Shown piece by piece: positions 6,818-14,520 of a DNA stretch of 16,194 nt. Source of the stretch: Hominenteromicrobium gallistercoris (GTDB lineage: Bacteria > Bacillota > Clostridia > Oscillospirales > Acutalibacteraceae); contig DWXR01000113.1 of NCBI GenBank assembly GCA_019119145.1, positions 1 to 16,194 of the forward strand. Reading direction: 5' to 3'. Numbering within the stretch: position 1 is the first letter of the stretch; each line of letters starts with the position of its first letter. The notes under the pieces were generated by a model. It ran no database searches and had not been told where the DNA came from. It worked only from the letters and a program-made list of their open reading frames with translations. The position numbers and the translations under genes are program-made.

Positions 6818-8308
6818 ATGGCGATTGGCATTGTAAAGACGGCGAGCGGCGCGGTTTCCGGCGTGGAGCAGAACGGCATCACGGTGTTCCGCGGCATTCC
6901 CTACGCGGCGCCGCCGGTGGGCGCGCTGCGCTGGCGCGCGCCGCAGCCGGCCCCGGCCTGGGCGGGCGTGCGCGATTGCACGGCGTTCGGCGACATGTGC
7001 ATCCAGAACGGCGGGTTCGTCGGCATGGACGCGTTTTTGCACCACCCGCAGAGCGAGGACTGCCTGTACCTGAACATCTGGACGCCGGCGAACGCGGCGG
7101 GCGAGGACCTGCCGGTGCATTTCTGGATCCACGGCGGCGGCTTCCAGGGCGGCCTCGGCGACGAGCCGCTGTATCAGGGCGTTTCGCTCGTCGAGCAGGG
7201 CGAGATCCTCGTCACGATCAACTACCGCCTCGGCGCGCTGGGCTTTCTCGCGCATCCCGCGCTGACGGAGGAGGACGAAGCCGGCGCGTGCGGCAATTAC
7301 GGCCTGCTCGACCAGATCGCCGCGCTGCGCTGGGTGAAGAAGAACATCCGCGCGTTCGGCGGCGACCCGAACCGCATCACGATCAACGGGCAGTCCGCGG
7401 GCGCGATGAGCGTCGCGGCGCTGCTCGCCTCGCCGCTGACAAACGGCCTGTACAGCGCGGCCATCCTGCAGAGCGGCGGCCCGCGCCCCGGCACGCGGAC
7501 GAAAGCGGAAGCGGAGGCGGACGGCCTTGCGCTTCAGAACGCGCTGGGCTGCGCGTCGGTCGAGGAGATGCGCGCGCTGCCCGCCGAAGCCGTTCTGGCG
7601 GCGACGAAGCCCGCGCCGGGCGATGCGCTGCGCTTTCGGCCGGTCGTGGACGGCGTCGTCCTGCGCGAGGACCCGTACGACGCGTTCCTCGCCGGGCGCA
7701 TCGGCCAGGTGCCGGTGCTGATCGGCTCGAACGCCGACGAGGGGCTGTTCGCGCCGGTCAACGGCGAGACCTTTGCCGCGTTTGCGGCCGATGCGAAGCG
7801 GTATTTCGGCGAGGACTACGACGAGTTCTGCGCGCTGTACAATTTCACCGAGGAGAATTTCCGCCGGTCGTCGCTCGACGTGCAGCGCGATTTCGCGTTT
7901 GTGAACATCCGCCACGTGCTGTGCGCGCTGAGCCGCGTGCACCCCTGCCCGGTCTACCAGTATTACTTTACGGAGCCGATCCTGCTGCAGGACGGCACGT
8001 TTGTCGGCGCGACGCATTCGGCCGAGCTGTTTTACGTGTTCGGCACGCTCGACGTGCTCGGCGGCAGCACGGTTGAGGGCGATGTGCTGGAGGTCCGCAA
8101 GGGCCGCCCGCAGTACCAGCTTTCGGCGCAGATGGGGCGCTACTGGGTGAACTTCGTCCGCCGCGGCGACCCGAACGGCCCCGGCCTGCCCGAATGGCGG
8201 CCGGCCGGCGGGGGCGAATACATGCACTTTTCCGCGAACGACGTGAAGAGCGAGCAGACCCGCCGCCCCGCCCGCGTCTCGTTCATCGAAAAGCACAGGC
8301 CGGACTGA
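6818..8308 (+). CDS. Type-B carboxylesterase (alpha/beta hydrolase)
   Basis: This is a complete 496-residue esterase of the carboxylesterase-B/para-nitrobenzyl esterase family, which hydrolyses carboxylic esters. Motifs in order are FRGIPYAAPPVG (24-35), EDCLYLNIW (80-88), the oxyanion-hole HGGGF (105-109), the nucleophile elbow GQSAGA (191-196, Ser193), NADEG (305-309, candidate acid Glu308) and THSAELFYVFG (399-409, catalytic His400). The elbow has Gln where the common form is GESAG. No signal peptide is seen, so it is probably cytoplasmic. AGGAGAGG at 6803-6810 fixes the start. The gene appears monocistronic, flanked by its own -10 and a strong terminator. The natural substrate cannot be predicted. 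Confidence 0.94.
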   Translation: MAIGIVKTASGAVSGVEQNGITVFRGIPYAAPPVGALRWRAPQPAPAWAGVRDCTAFGDMCIQNGGFVGMDAFLHHPQSEDCLYLNIWTPANAAGEDLPVHFWIHGGGFQGGLGDEPLYQGVSLVEQGEILVTINYRLGALGFLAHPALTEEDEAGACGNYGLLDQIAALRWVKKNIRAFGGDPNRITINGQSAGAMSVAALLASPLTNGLYSAAILQSGGPRPGTRTKAEAEADGLALQNALGCASVEEMRALPAEAVLAATKPAPGDALRFRPVVDGVVLREDPYDAFLAGRIGQVPVLIGSNADEGLFAPVNGETFAAFAADAKRYFGEDYDEFCALYNFTEENFRRSSLDVQRDFAFVNIRHVLCALSRVHPCPVYQYYFTEPILLQDGTFVGATHSAELFYVFGTLDVLGGSTVEGDVLEVRKGRPQYQLSAQMGRYWVNFVRRGDPNGPGLPEWRPAGGGEYMHFSANDVKSEQTRRPARVSFIEKHRPD

Positions 8309-8318
8309 GCCGGGACAG

Positions 8319-8356
8319 AAAAGCGCCGCACCGGCGGAAAGGGTGCGGCGCTTTTT
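8319..8356 (+). terminator. Intrinsic terminator of the carboxylesterase gene
   Basis: AAAAGCGCCGCACC (8319-8332) pairs perfectly with GGTGCGGCGCTTTT (8342-8355) around a 9-nt loop. A TTTTT run (8352-8356) closes the structure, 11 nt after the esterase stop. Confidence 0.9.
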
Positions 8357-8383
8357 GCGCGGGCCAGGGGCGAAGCGCAAGGC

Positions 8384-8412
8384 TTGAAAAAACCGCCGCG
8401 TTCCTGTATGAT
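8384..8412 (+). promoter_or_regulatory. Sigma-A promoter of the truncated ribosomal-protection gene
   Basis: TTGAAA (8384-8389) and TATGAT (8407-8412) are 17 nt apart, each 5 of 6 to consensus. The predicted start is near 8419, with a leader of about 39 nt. The long attenuator leader known upstream of some tet genes is absent. Confidence 0.75.
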
Positions 8413-8457
8413 ACAGATATGTCTGAATTGCCGGCTCGCGGCAGGGGAGGCGGAAGA

Positions 8458-8970
8458 ATGAAAAGAAAAATCAACATCGGGATCCTCGCGCACGTCGACG
8501 CGGGTAAGACGAGCCTGACCGAGCAGCTTCTGTTCTGCGGCGGTGCGCACCACCACGTCCACACGCACCCGCTCGACTTCTTCGTCTGCACGCCGATGGC
8601 GATCATGGACGGCCTCAAAAACTGCGGCACGACGCTGCTCGAGCCGATCCTGCGCGTGCGCGCCGTGTTCGACCCCGCGCTGGCCGGCCGGGTGATCGGC
8701 CTGCTGCAGGGGATGCGCGGCGTCTTGCTCGAGCAGGGCGTGCGCGGGGAAAAGCAGGTTCTGAACGCCGAGGTGCCCGCGGCGGAGAGCATGGAGCTGC
8801 CCGTCGAATTTGCCAAGCTGACCGGCGGGCGCGGCAGCATCTCCACGGTGTTTTCGCATTACGCGCCCTGCCCGCCGGGCTTTACGGCGGAGCGCGAGCG
8901 CATCGGCGCGAACCCGCTGGACCGCGCGAAATACATTCTGGAAAAACGCAACGCGCTCACCGCCGGATAG
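8458..8970 (+). CDS. Internally deleted Tet/EF-G-type ribosomal protection protein
   Basis: The 170-residue product starts like a tetracycline-resistance ribosomal protection GTPase: INIGILAHVDAGKTSLTEQLL, with P-loop AHVDAGKT at 11-18. After CGGA (27-30) it jumps in frame to the end of such a protein: HHHVHTHPLDF (31-41, equivalent to the domain IV tip loop YSPVSTPADF of Tet(M), from memory), then GTTLLEP (57-63) and the domain V/C-terminal region to the end, including LTGGRGS (121-127). Switch I and II, the G2-G5 motifs and domains II-III are absent, about 470 of 640 residues. It cannot be a working GTPase. Promoter, a strong ribosome binding site (GGGGAGG, 8444-8450) and the frame are all intact, so it may be expressed. 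It could be a deletion remnant, an assembly artefact, or a small ribosome-binding protein. Confidence 0.85.
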   Translation: MKRKINIGILAHVDAGKTSLTEQLLFCGGAHHHVHTHPLDFFVCTPMAIMDGLKNCGTTLLEPILRVRAVFDPALAGRVIGLLQGMRGVLLEQGVRGEKQVLNAEVPAAESMELPVEFAKLTGGRGSISTVFSHYAPCPPGFTAERERIGANPLDRAKYILEKRNALTAG

Positions 8971-9053
8971 GCGGCGGGCCTGCAGCTATGCGGGCGTACG
9001 GAACGGCCGCGCCCCATGCGGCCCGGCTTACAGATACGGAAAGGAAACGATTT

Positions 9054-10310
9054 ATGGAATATACCGAAAACAAGATCCTGCCGGAGCGCGCGCTGCTCGT
9101 CGCGCTCGATACCGGCGAATACGACGCGGAGAGCTCGCTCGACGAGCTCTGGGAGCTTGCGAAGAGCGGCGGGGCCGAGCCGGTCGCGACGCTGACGCAG
9201 AAGCGCCCCGCGCCCGAAACGGCGACGTGCGTCGGCAGCGGCATGGTGCAGGAGATCCGCACCTTCTGCGAGGACAACGCGATCGAGCTGATCATCTTCG
9301 ACCGCGAGCTGACGCCGACGCAGATCCGCAACCTCGAAAAGGAGACCGACGTGCGCGTCGTCGACCGCACGATGCTGATCCTCGACATTTTCGCCCAGCG
9401 CGCGCAGAGCCGCGCCGGCAAGGTGCAGGTGGAGATGGCGCAGCTCAAGTACATGCTGCCCCGCCTTTCGGGCAAGGGCGCGGCGCTCTCCCGGCTCGGC
9501 GGCGGCATCGGCACGCGCGGCCCGGGCGAGACGAAGCTCGAGACCGACCGCCGGCACATCCGCCGGCGCATCGAGTCGCTGCGCGAGCAGCTCAAAAAGG
9601 TGGAGACCGGCCGCAAAGAGACGCAGCGCCGCCGCGAAAAGGACGGCACGGTGACCGTCGCGCTCGTCGGCTACACGAACGCCGGCAAGTCGACGCTGAT
9701 GAACCTGCTCACGCAGGCGGGCGTGCTCGCGGAGGACAAACTCTTCGCGACGCTCGACCCGACGGCCCGCGCGCTGAAGCTGCCCGGCGGCAAGACCGTC
9801 ATGCTGATCGACACGGTCGGCCTGGTGCGCCGCCTGCCGCACCACCTCGTCGAGGCGTTCAAGTCGACGCTCGAGCAGGCCGCAACCGCGGACATCATCC
9901 TCAACGTCTGCGACGCTTCGAGCCCGGAGGCGCGCGTGCACCTCGACGTGACGAACGAGATCCTGCAGAGCCTCGGCTGCGGCGACCGCCCGGTGATCCC
10001 GGTGCTGAACAAGTGGGATCTCGTCCGGAACCCGGACGAAGCGGTCCGTGTGCCGGGCGCGGTGCGCATCAGCGCGCTGAAAAACGAGGGCGTCGAAGCG
10101 CTCCTGCAGGCCGTGGAGGACAATCTGCCGGTCAAGGCGGTCGAGGTCACGGCGCTGCTGCCGTTTGCAAAGGCCGGCGTCGCGGCCGAGCTGCGGCGCG
10201 CGGGCGCTTTGCTCTCGGAGGAGTACACCGCCGAAGGGCTGCGCGTGCGCGCCCGCGTGGAGCCGCGGGAGCTTGCGCTGCTCGCGCCGTACCGGACCGA
10301 CGATGCATAA
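9054..10310 (+). CDS. hflX: Ribosome-associated GTPase HflX
   Basis: The 418-residue product starts at ATG 9054, chosen over upstream in-frame codons because of AAGGAAA (9040-9046). HflX binds the 50S subunit and splits or rescues stalled ribosomes under stress. An N-terminal HflX domain (about 1-195) carries the glycine-rich GGGIGTRGPGETKLE (149-163) and a charged coiled-coil-like helix (165-197). The GTPase domain shows G1 GYTNAGKS (206-213), G3 DTVG (253-256) with the family hallmark LPHHLVEAFKSTLE (261-274), G4 NKWD (319-322) and G5 SAL (340-342). A short C-terminal domain follows. It lies 83 nt after the truncated ribosomal-protection gene with no terminator between, so the two may share a transcript, and both concern the ribosome. 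Confidence 0.96.
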   Translation: MEYTENKILPERALLVALDTGEYDAESSLDELWELAKSGGAEPVATLTQKRPAPETATCVGSGMVQEIRTFCEDNAIELIIFDRELTPTQIRNLEKETDVRVVDRTMLILDIFAQRAQSRAGKVQVEMAQLKYMLPRLSGKGAALSRLGGGIGTRGPGETKLETDRRHIRRRIESLREQLKKVETGRKETQRRREKDGTVTVALVGYTNAGKSTLMNLLTQAGVLAEDKLFATLDPTARALKLPGGKTVMLIDTVGLVRRLPHHLVEAFKSTLEQAATADIILNVCDASSPEARVHLDVTNEILQSLGCGDRPVIPVLNKWDLVRNPDEAVRVPGAVRISALKNEGVEALLQAVEDNLPVKAVEVTALLPFAKAGVAAELRRAGALLSEEYTAEGLRVRARVEPRELALLAPYRTDDA

Positions 10311-10314
10311 AACA

Positions 10315-10348
10315 GTGTATGCCAATGTATTTTATACAGCGTATACAC
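10315..10348. repeat. Nested palindromes downstream of hflX
   Basis: An outer pair GTGTAT (10315-10320) / ATACAC (10343-10348) encloses an inner palindrome TGTAT-TTT-ATACA (10326-10338); GTATAC (10341-10346) is itself palindromic, and TGTAT recurs at 10356-10360. No T tract follows, so it is not an ordinary terminator. The inner palindrome resembles an ARG box with a 3-nt instead of a 4-nt centre, and could be an auxiliary operator for the arg promoter about 130 nt away. That is speculative. Confidence 0.45.
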
Positions 10349-10393
10349 CGGAAAATGTATAAAGCGCGTCGGCGCCCGGCCGGAAACTGGATA

Positions 10394-10430
10394 TATTTTC
10401 GCCGAAATCCGCGGGAAACACGCGAAAATA
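10394..10430. repeat. Perfect 9-bp inverted repeat upstream of argG
   Basis: TATTTTCGC (10394-10402) and GCGAAAATA (10422-10430) are exact complements separated by 19 nt. The structure lies before the argG promoter, so it is not in that leader. It may be the 3' end of the hflX transcript or a protein-binding site. Confidence 0.5.
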
Positions 10431-10446
10431 CGGTCAATCTGCCCAA

Positions 10447-10464
10447 TGTGAATAAATATTCATT
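10447..10464. promoter_or_regulatory. ARG box (ArgR/AhrC operator) before argG
   Basis: The 18-bp site has the palindromic core TGAATAAATATTCA (10449-10462) and fits every position of the known ARG box consensus WNTGAATWWWWATTCANW. It lies 7 nt upstream of the -35 of the argG promoter, where an arginine-bound ArgR/AhrC hexamer could repress. The regulator gene is not in the window. Confidence 0.85.
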
Positions 10465-10471
10465 TTGGGGG

Positions 10472-10499
10472 TTGATTTTTCCAAAAAACGGTGTATAAT
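10472..10499 (+). promoter_or_regulatory. Sigma-A promoter of the arginine cluster
   Basis: TTGATT (10472-10477) and a perfect TATAAT (10494-10499) are separated by 16 nt. Transcription would begin near 10506, leaving a leader of about 65 nt. The leader contains a GC-rich stretch (10523-10545, CCGCCGGCTGCGCCGCGCGG region) that can fold, and a GAAAGAGG ribosome binding site. No T-box motif is visible. Confidence 0.75.
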
Positions 10500-10571
10500 G
10501 ATAACCATTGAATCAGCAATTTCCCGCCGGCTGCGCCGCGCGGCGACTGTTAAAAGAAAGAGGTTTTGAAA

Positions 10572-11801
10572 ATGGCAAAGGAAATCAAGAAGGTCGTTCT
10601 CGCCTATTCCGGCGGCCTCGACACATCGATCATCATCCCGTGGCTCAAGGAAAACTACAACAACTGCGAGGTCATCGCGGTTTCCGGCGACGTGGGCCAG
10701 GGCACGGAGCTCGACGGCCTGGAGGAGAAAGCGATCAAGACCGGCGCCTCGAAGCTCTACATCGAAGACCTCAAGCAGGATTACATCGAAAACTACATCT
10801 GGCCCTGCCTCAAGGCGGACGCCAAGTATGAGGATTACCTCCTTGGCACCTCGCACGCGCGGCCCTGCATCGCAAAGCGCCTTGTGGAGATCGCGAAGGC
10901 CGAGGGCGCGGACGCCATCTGCCACGGCTGCACCGGCAAGGGCAACGACCAGGTCCGCTTCGAGCTGACGATCAAGGCGTTTGCGCCGGATATGAAGATC
11001 ATCGCGCCGTGGAGAGAGTGGTCCATCAAGTCGAGAGAGGAAGAGATCGAGTACGCGGAGGCGCACAACATCCCGCTGAAGATCAACCGCGAGACGAACT
11101 ACTCGAAGGACAAGAACATCTGGCACCTTTCGCACGAGGGCCTCGACCTCGAGAACCCGGCGAACGAGCCGCAGTACAACAAGCCCGGCTTCCTCGAGCT
11201 CGGCGTTTCCCCGGAGCAGGCGCCCGACGAGCCGACCTATGTGACGATCCACTTCGAAAAGGGCGTTCCCACCGCGATCGACGGCGAGACGCTCGGCGCG
11301 GTGGAGCTTGTCTCGAAGCTGAACGCGCTCGGCGGCGCGAACGGCATCGGCCTGCTCGACATCGTCGAGAACCGCCTCGTCGGCATGAAGAGCCGCGGCG
11401 TGTATGAGACGCCGGCCGGCACGATCCTCTACAAGGCGCACAACGTGCTCGAGACGATCACGCTCGACAAGGAGACGTTCCACTTCCTGCAGACGCAGGT
11501 CGCGCCGAAGATGGCGGACCTCACCTACAACGGCCAGTGGTTCACGCCGCTCAGAGAAGCGCTTTCCGCGTTCGTCGACAAGGTCAATGAGAACGTGACC
11601 GGCGACGTCAAGCTGAAGCTCTACAAGGGCAACGTCATCAACGCGGGCGTCACCTCCCCGTACACGCTGTATGACGAAGAGATCGCGACCTTCGACGAGG
11701 ACGAAGTCTACAACCAGAAGGATTCCGCCGGCTTCATCAACCTTTTCGGCCTGCCGATTCAGGTCCAGGCCAAGATGAAGGCGAAGCTCGGGGAGAAATA
11801 A
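10572..11801 (+). CDS. argG: Argininosuccinate synthase
   Basis: This enzyme joins citrulline and aspartate with ATP to make argininosuccinate, the penultimate step of arginine synthesis. The 409-residue length matches the short (about 400-residue) class. The N-type ATP pyrophosphatase loop is AYSGGLDTS (11-19); the family blocks GDVGQG, GTSHARP, HGCTGKGNDQVRFE, NRETNYSKDKNIWHLSHEG and SRGVYETPAG are also present. The ATG at 10572 is preferred over a TTG at 10566 because AAAGAGG (10557-10563) lies 8 nt before it. It is the first gene of the arginine cluster, with an ARG box and promoter directly upstream, and a hairpin with a T run follows its stop. Confidence 0.97.
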   Translation: MAKEIKKVVLAYSGGLDTSIIIPWLKENYNNCEVIAVSGDVGQGTELDGLEEKAIKTGASKLYIEDLKQDYIENYIWPCLKADAKYEDYLLGTSHARPCIAKRLVEIAKAEGADAICHGCTGKGNDQVRFELTIKAFAPDMKIIAPWREWSIKSREEEIEYAEAHNIPLKINRETNYSKDKNIWHLSHEGLDLENPANEPQYNKPGFLELGVSPEQAPDEPTYVTIHFEKGVPTAIDGETLGAVELVSKLNALGGANGIGLLDIVENRLVGMKSRGVYETPAGTILYKAHNVLETITLDKETFHFLQTQVAPKMADLTYNGQWFTPLREALSAFVDKVNENVTGDVKLKLYKGNVINAGVTSPYTLYDEEIATFDEDEVYNQKDSAGFINLFGLPIQVQAKMKAKLGEK

Positions 11802-11816
11802 GCGAAGCACACAGAT

Positions 11817-11842
11817 GGGGTAGGCGGTTTGCCTGCCCTTTT
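11817..11842 (+). terminator. Hairpin with T run between argG and argH
   Basis: GGGTAGGC (11818-11825) pairs with GCCTGCCC (11831-11838) through seven Watson-Crick pairs and one G-T pair around a GGTTT loop. TTTT (11839-11842) follows. It is a moderate intrinsic terminator or attenuator that would lower argHCJB expression relative to argG. No convincing second promoter is visible in the 126 nt before argH; TTGTAA (11895-11900) with TTTATC (11917-11922) is the best and is weak. Confidence 0.6.
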
Positions 11843-11968
11843 CTGGCTTCATGCAGATTGCGCGGGAGACATGGGGCGCCGCGCGTCTGGAGAATTGTAA
11901 GGAAAATTTTTTGAGGTTTATCGGGCAGGCGCAGGCCGGGCCGGAGCAGAAAGGGTGAAAAGCCAGCC

Positions 11969-13342
11969 ATGAAGCTGTGGAAAGGGCGCTTCCAGAAGGA
12001 GGCGGACCCGAAGACAAACGATTTCAATTCGTCGATTTCGATCGACAGCCGGATGTACAAAGAGGACATCGAGGGCAGCATCGCGCACGCGACGATGCTC
12101 GGCGCCTGCGGCATCATCGCGCAGAGCGAGAGCGACAAGATCTGCGCGGAGCTTGAAAAGATCGCCGCGGACATCGAGAGCGGCGCGCTCTCGATCGACC
12201 CCGACGCCGAGGACATCCACACCTTCGTCGAGGGCGAGCTGACCGCGCGCATCGGCGACGCGGGCAAGCGGCTGCACACGGCGCGCAGCCGAAACGATCA
12301 GGTCGCGCTCGACGTCCGCCTGACGCTCCGCAAAGCGTGCGCGGGCCTCATCGGCCAGCTCAAAGAGCTGATCGGCGTCCTCTGCGACCAGGCGGAGGAA
12401 TACGCCGACGCGGTCATGCCCGGCTACACGCACCTGCAGCGCGCGCAGCCGATCACCTTCGGCCACCATCTGATGGCGTACGCCGAGATGTTCCTGCGGG
12501 ACATCGGCCGCCTGCAGGACGCCGCAAAGCGCATGGACGTCTGCCCGCTCGGCTCCGGCGCGCTGGCCGGCACGACCTACCCGCTCGACCGCGACCTCAC
12601 GGCGAAGCTGCTCGGCTTCTCGGCGGTCAGCCGCAACAGTCTCGACGGCGTTGCCGACCGCGACTTCTGCGCGGAGATCGCGGCGGCGGTCTCCATCGCG
12701 ATGGTGCACCTCTCGCGCTTCTCGGAGGAGATCATCCTCTGGTGCTCGTGGGAGTTCAAGTTCATCGAGCTGGACGACGCGTTTTCCACCGGCTCGAGCA
12801 TCATGCCGCAGAAGAAGAACCCCGACATCACGGAGCTGATCCGCGGCAAGAGCGGGCGCGTATTCGGCGACCTCACGGCGCTGCTCACGATGATGAAGGG
12901 CCTGCCGCTCGCCTACAACAAGGACATGCAGGAGGACAAGGAGGCCGTGTTCGACGCGGTCGACACGCTGCGCCTGTGCCTCACGCCGTTCATCCCGATG
13001 CTGAAGACGATGCGCGTTTTAAAGGACAACATGCGCAACGCTGCGGCGAAGGGCTTCATCAACGCGACCGACTGCGCCGACTACCTCGTTGCGGCGAAGG
13101 GCCTGCCGTTCCGCGACGCGTACAAGATCACGGGCGAGCTCGTCGCGCTGTGCATCGACCGCGGGCTGACGCTCGAGACGCTGCCGCTCGACGAATACAG
13201 GAAGGTCTGCGGCGCGTTTGACGAGGGCGTTTATACGGCGATCAATCTCGAAAAGTGCGTGAACGACCGCAAGGTCAAGGGCGCGCCGTGTCCGGAAAAC
13301 GTCCGCGCGGCGGCAAAGGAAGTCCGGGCGCTGCTGAACTGA
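11969..13342 (+). CDS. argH: Argininosuccinate lyase
   Basis: This enzyme cleaves argininosuccinate to arginine and fumarate, the last step of the pathway. The 457-residue protein has the normal length and belongs to the tetrameric fumarase/aspartase superfamily. Visible conserved regions are HTARSRND (103-110), GYTHLQRAQP (152-161) and the signature loop GSSIMPQKKNPD (275-286) with the catalytic Ser276/277. The start at 11969 begins with the typical MKLWKGRF; its ribosome binding site is modest (AAAGGG, 11950-11955, about 13 nt away). It lies 167 nt after argG behind a hairpin and only 20 nt before argC. Confidence 0.97.
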   Translation: MKLWKGRFQKEADPKTNDFNSSISIDSRMYKEDIEGSIAHATMLGACGIIAQSESDKICAELEKIAADIESGALSIDPDAEDIHTFVEGELTARIGDAGKRLHTARSRNDQVALDVRLTLRKACAGLIGQLKELIGVLCDQAEEYADAVMPGYTHLQRAQPITFGHHLMAYAEMFLRDIGRLQDAAKRMDVCPLGSGALAGTTYPLDRDLTAKLLGFSAVSRNSLDGVADRDFCAEIAAAVSIAMVHLSRFSEEIILWCSWEFKFIELDDAFSTGSSIMPQKKNPDITELIRGKSGRVFGDLTALLTMMKGLPLAYNKDMQEDKEAVFDAVDTLRLCLTPFIPMLKTMRVLKDNMRNAAAKGFINATDCADYLVAAKGLPFRDAYKITGELVALCIDRGLTLETLPLDEYRKVCGAFDEGVYTAINLEKCVNDRKVKGAPCPENVRAAAKEVRALLN

Positions 13343-13362
13343 GGAAGGGAAGGTTTTCGAAA

Positions 13363-14403
13363 ATGGAAAAGATAAAAGTCGGCGTTGTCGGCGCGACCGG
13401 ATACGCCGGGGCGGAGATCTGCCGCCTGATTTACCTGCATCCCGCGGCGGAGCTCGCGGCGATCAGCTCGGTGAGCTTCGAGGGCATGGCGCTTTCGGAC
13501 GTATACCCCGCTTACCGCGGCCTGTGCGATCTCGTCTGCGGCACGCAGGCGGAGGTTGTCGAAAAGAGCGACGTGATCTTTGCGGCGCTGCCGCACGGTC
13601 TTTCGCAGGATCTTGCGGCGGAATGCGACGCGCAGGGCAAGGCGTTCATCGATCTCGGCGCGGATTTCCGTCTCGAGAGCGAAGAGGAATACAAAGAGTG
13701 GTACGGCGGCACGTTTGCGGACAAGGCGCTGCATGAAAAGGCGGTGTACGGCTTGCCGGAGCTGTTCCGCGAGCAGATCAAAAAGACGAAGCTCGTGGCG
13801 AATCCGGGCTGCTACACGACGGCGGTGCCGCTGGCGCTCGTTCCGGCGCTCGAGCGGGGATACATCGAGCAGGCCGGCATCATCGCGAACTGCGCGAGCG
13901 GCGTGACCGGCGCGGGCCGCAAGCCGGCGCAGAACAACCATTATCCGGAGCTGAACGAGGGCATGTCGGCCTACAAGGTTGCGAGCCACCGCCACACGCC
14001 GGAGATCGAGCAGACGCTCTCGAAGGTTGCGGGCGCGCCGGTGCGGATCACCTTTGTGCCGCATCTGCTGCCGGTGAACCGCGGCATCCTCGCGACGTGC
14101 TATGCACGCCTCAAGGATGGTGTGACGGAGGAAATGCTCCGCGCGGCCTACGAAGCGCGCTACGGGGACGAGCCGTTCGTGCGGCTTCTGCCGGCGGGCA
14201 AGAGCGCGGACATCCACAACATCAAATACACGAATTTCTGCGACGTTTCGATTTTCGTCGACAAGCGCACGAACACGTTTATTGCGATCAGCGCGATCGA
14301 CAACATGGTCAAGGGCGCGGCGGGGCAGGCGATCCAGAACATGAACATTCTGTTCGGTTTCGATGAGACGACCGGTCTGCTTCAGGTGCCGCCCGCATTC
14401 TAG
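13363..14403 (+). CDS. argC: N-acetyl-gamma-glutamyl-phosphate reductase
   Basis: This enzyme reduces N-acetylglutamyl phosphate to the semialdehyde with NADPH. The 346-residue protein has the Rossmann motif GATGYAG (10-16), the catalytic cysteine in NPGCYTTA (147-154, Cys150), and the ASGVTGAGRKP (178-188) and HRHTPEIEQ (209-217) blocks of the family. The start has a very strong ribosome binding site, AAGGGAAGG (13345-13353). It is closely coupled to argH (20 nt gap). It is followed by 388 nt of repeat DNA before argJ, an unusual break in what is normally a compact argCJB unit. Confidence 0.97.
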   Translation: MEKIKVGVVGATGYAGAEICRLIYLHPAAELAAISSVSFEGMALSDVYPAYRGLCDLVCGTQAEVVEKSDVIFAALPHGLSQDLAAECDAQGKAFIDLGADFRLESEEEYKEWYGGTFADKALHEKAVYGLPELFREQIKKTKLVANPGCYTTAVPLALVPALERGYIEQAGIIANCASGVTGAGRKPAQNNHYPELNEGMSAYKVASHRHTPEIEQTLSKVAGAPVRITFVPHLLPVNRGILATCYARLKDGVTEEMLRAAYEARYGDEPFVRLLPAGKSADIHNIKYTNFCDVSIFVDKRTNTFIAISAIDNMVKGAAGQAIQNMNILFGFDETTGLLQVPPAF

Positions 14404-14430
14404 CGGGCACGGCCCGCGGCGAAGTCGCGG
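14403..14430 (+). repeat. Repeat module A, copy 1 (hairpin with ACG loop)
   Basis: GCGGGC (14403-14408) and GCCCGC (14412-14417) form a perfect stem around ACG, followed by the tail GGCGAAGTCGCGG. It begins at the last base of the argC stop. Copy 2 at 14521-14548 differs at one of 28 positions. Confidence 0.85.
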
Positions 14431-14457
14431 CGGCAACGTGCCGCAGCGGAGTCGCGG
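14430..14457 (+). repeat. Repeat module B, copy 1 (hairpin with ACG loop)
   Basis: GCGGCA (14430-14435) and TGCCGC (14439-14444) form a perfect stem around ACG, followed by AGCGGAGTCGCGG. Copy 2 at 14606-14633 differs at one of 28 positions. The architecture parallels module A but with a different stem sequence that keeps pairing. Confidence 0.85.
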
Positions 14458-14520
14458 GGTGCGCGTGCGCGTCACGCGCTTTGCCGGCCGAGGAAAGGAA
14501 CGCGCTGGTCGCGGCGGCGG

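Noticed and set aside
8194..8457. Extension of the truncated ribosomal-protection frame upstream into the esterase end
   Set aside because: It would cross a strong terminator and the gene's own promoter; the ATG at 8458 has a strong ribosome binding site and begins the conserved family N-terminus.
10506..10571. T-box or other riboswitch in the argG leader
   Set aside because: The leader is only about 65 nt and lacks the T-box AGGGTGGNACCGCG motif or any other recognisable aptamer; the ARG box already explains control.
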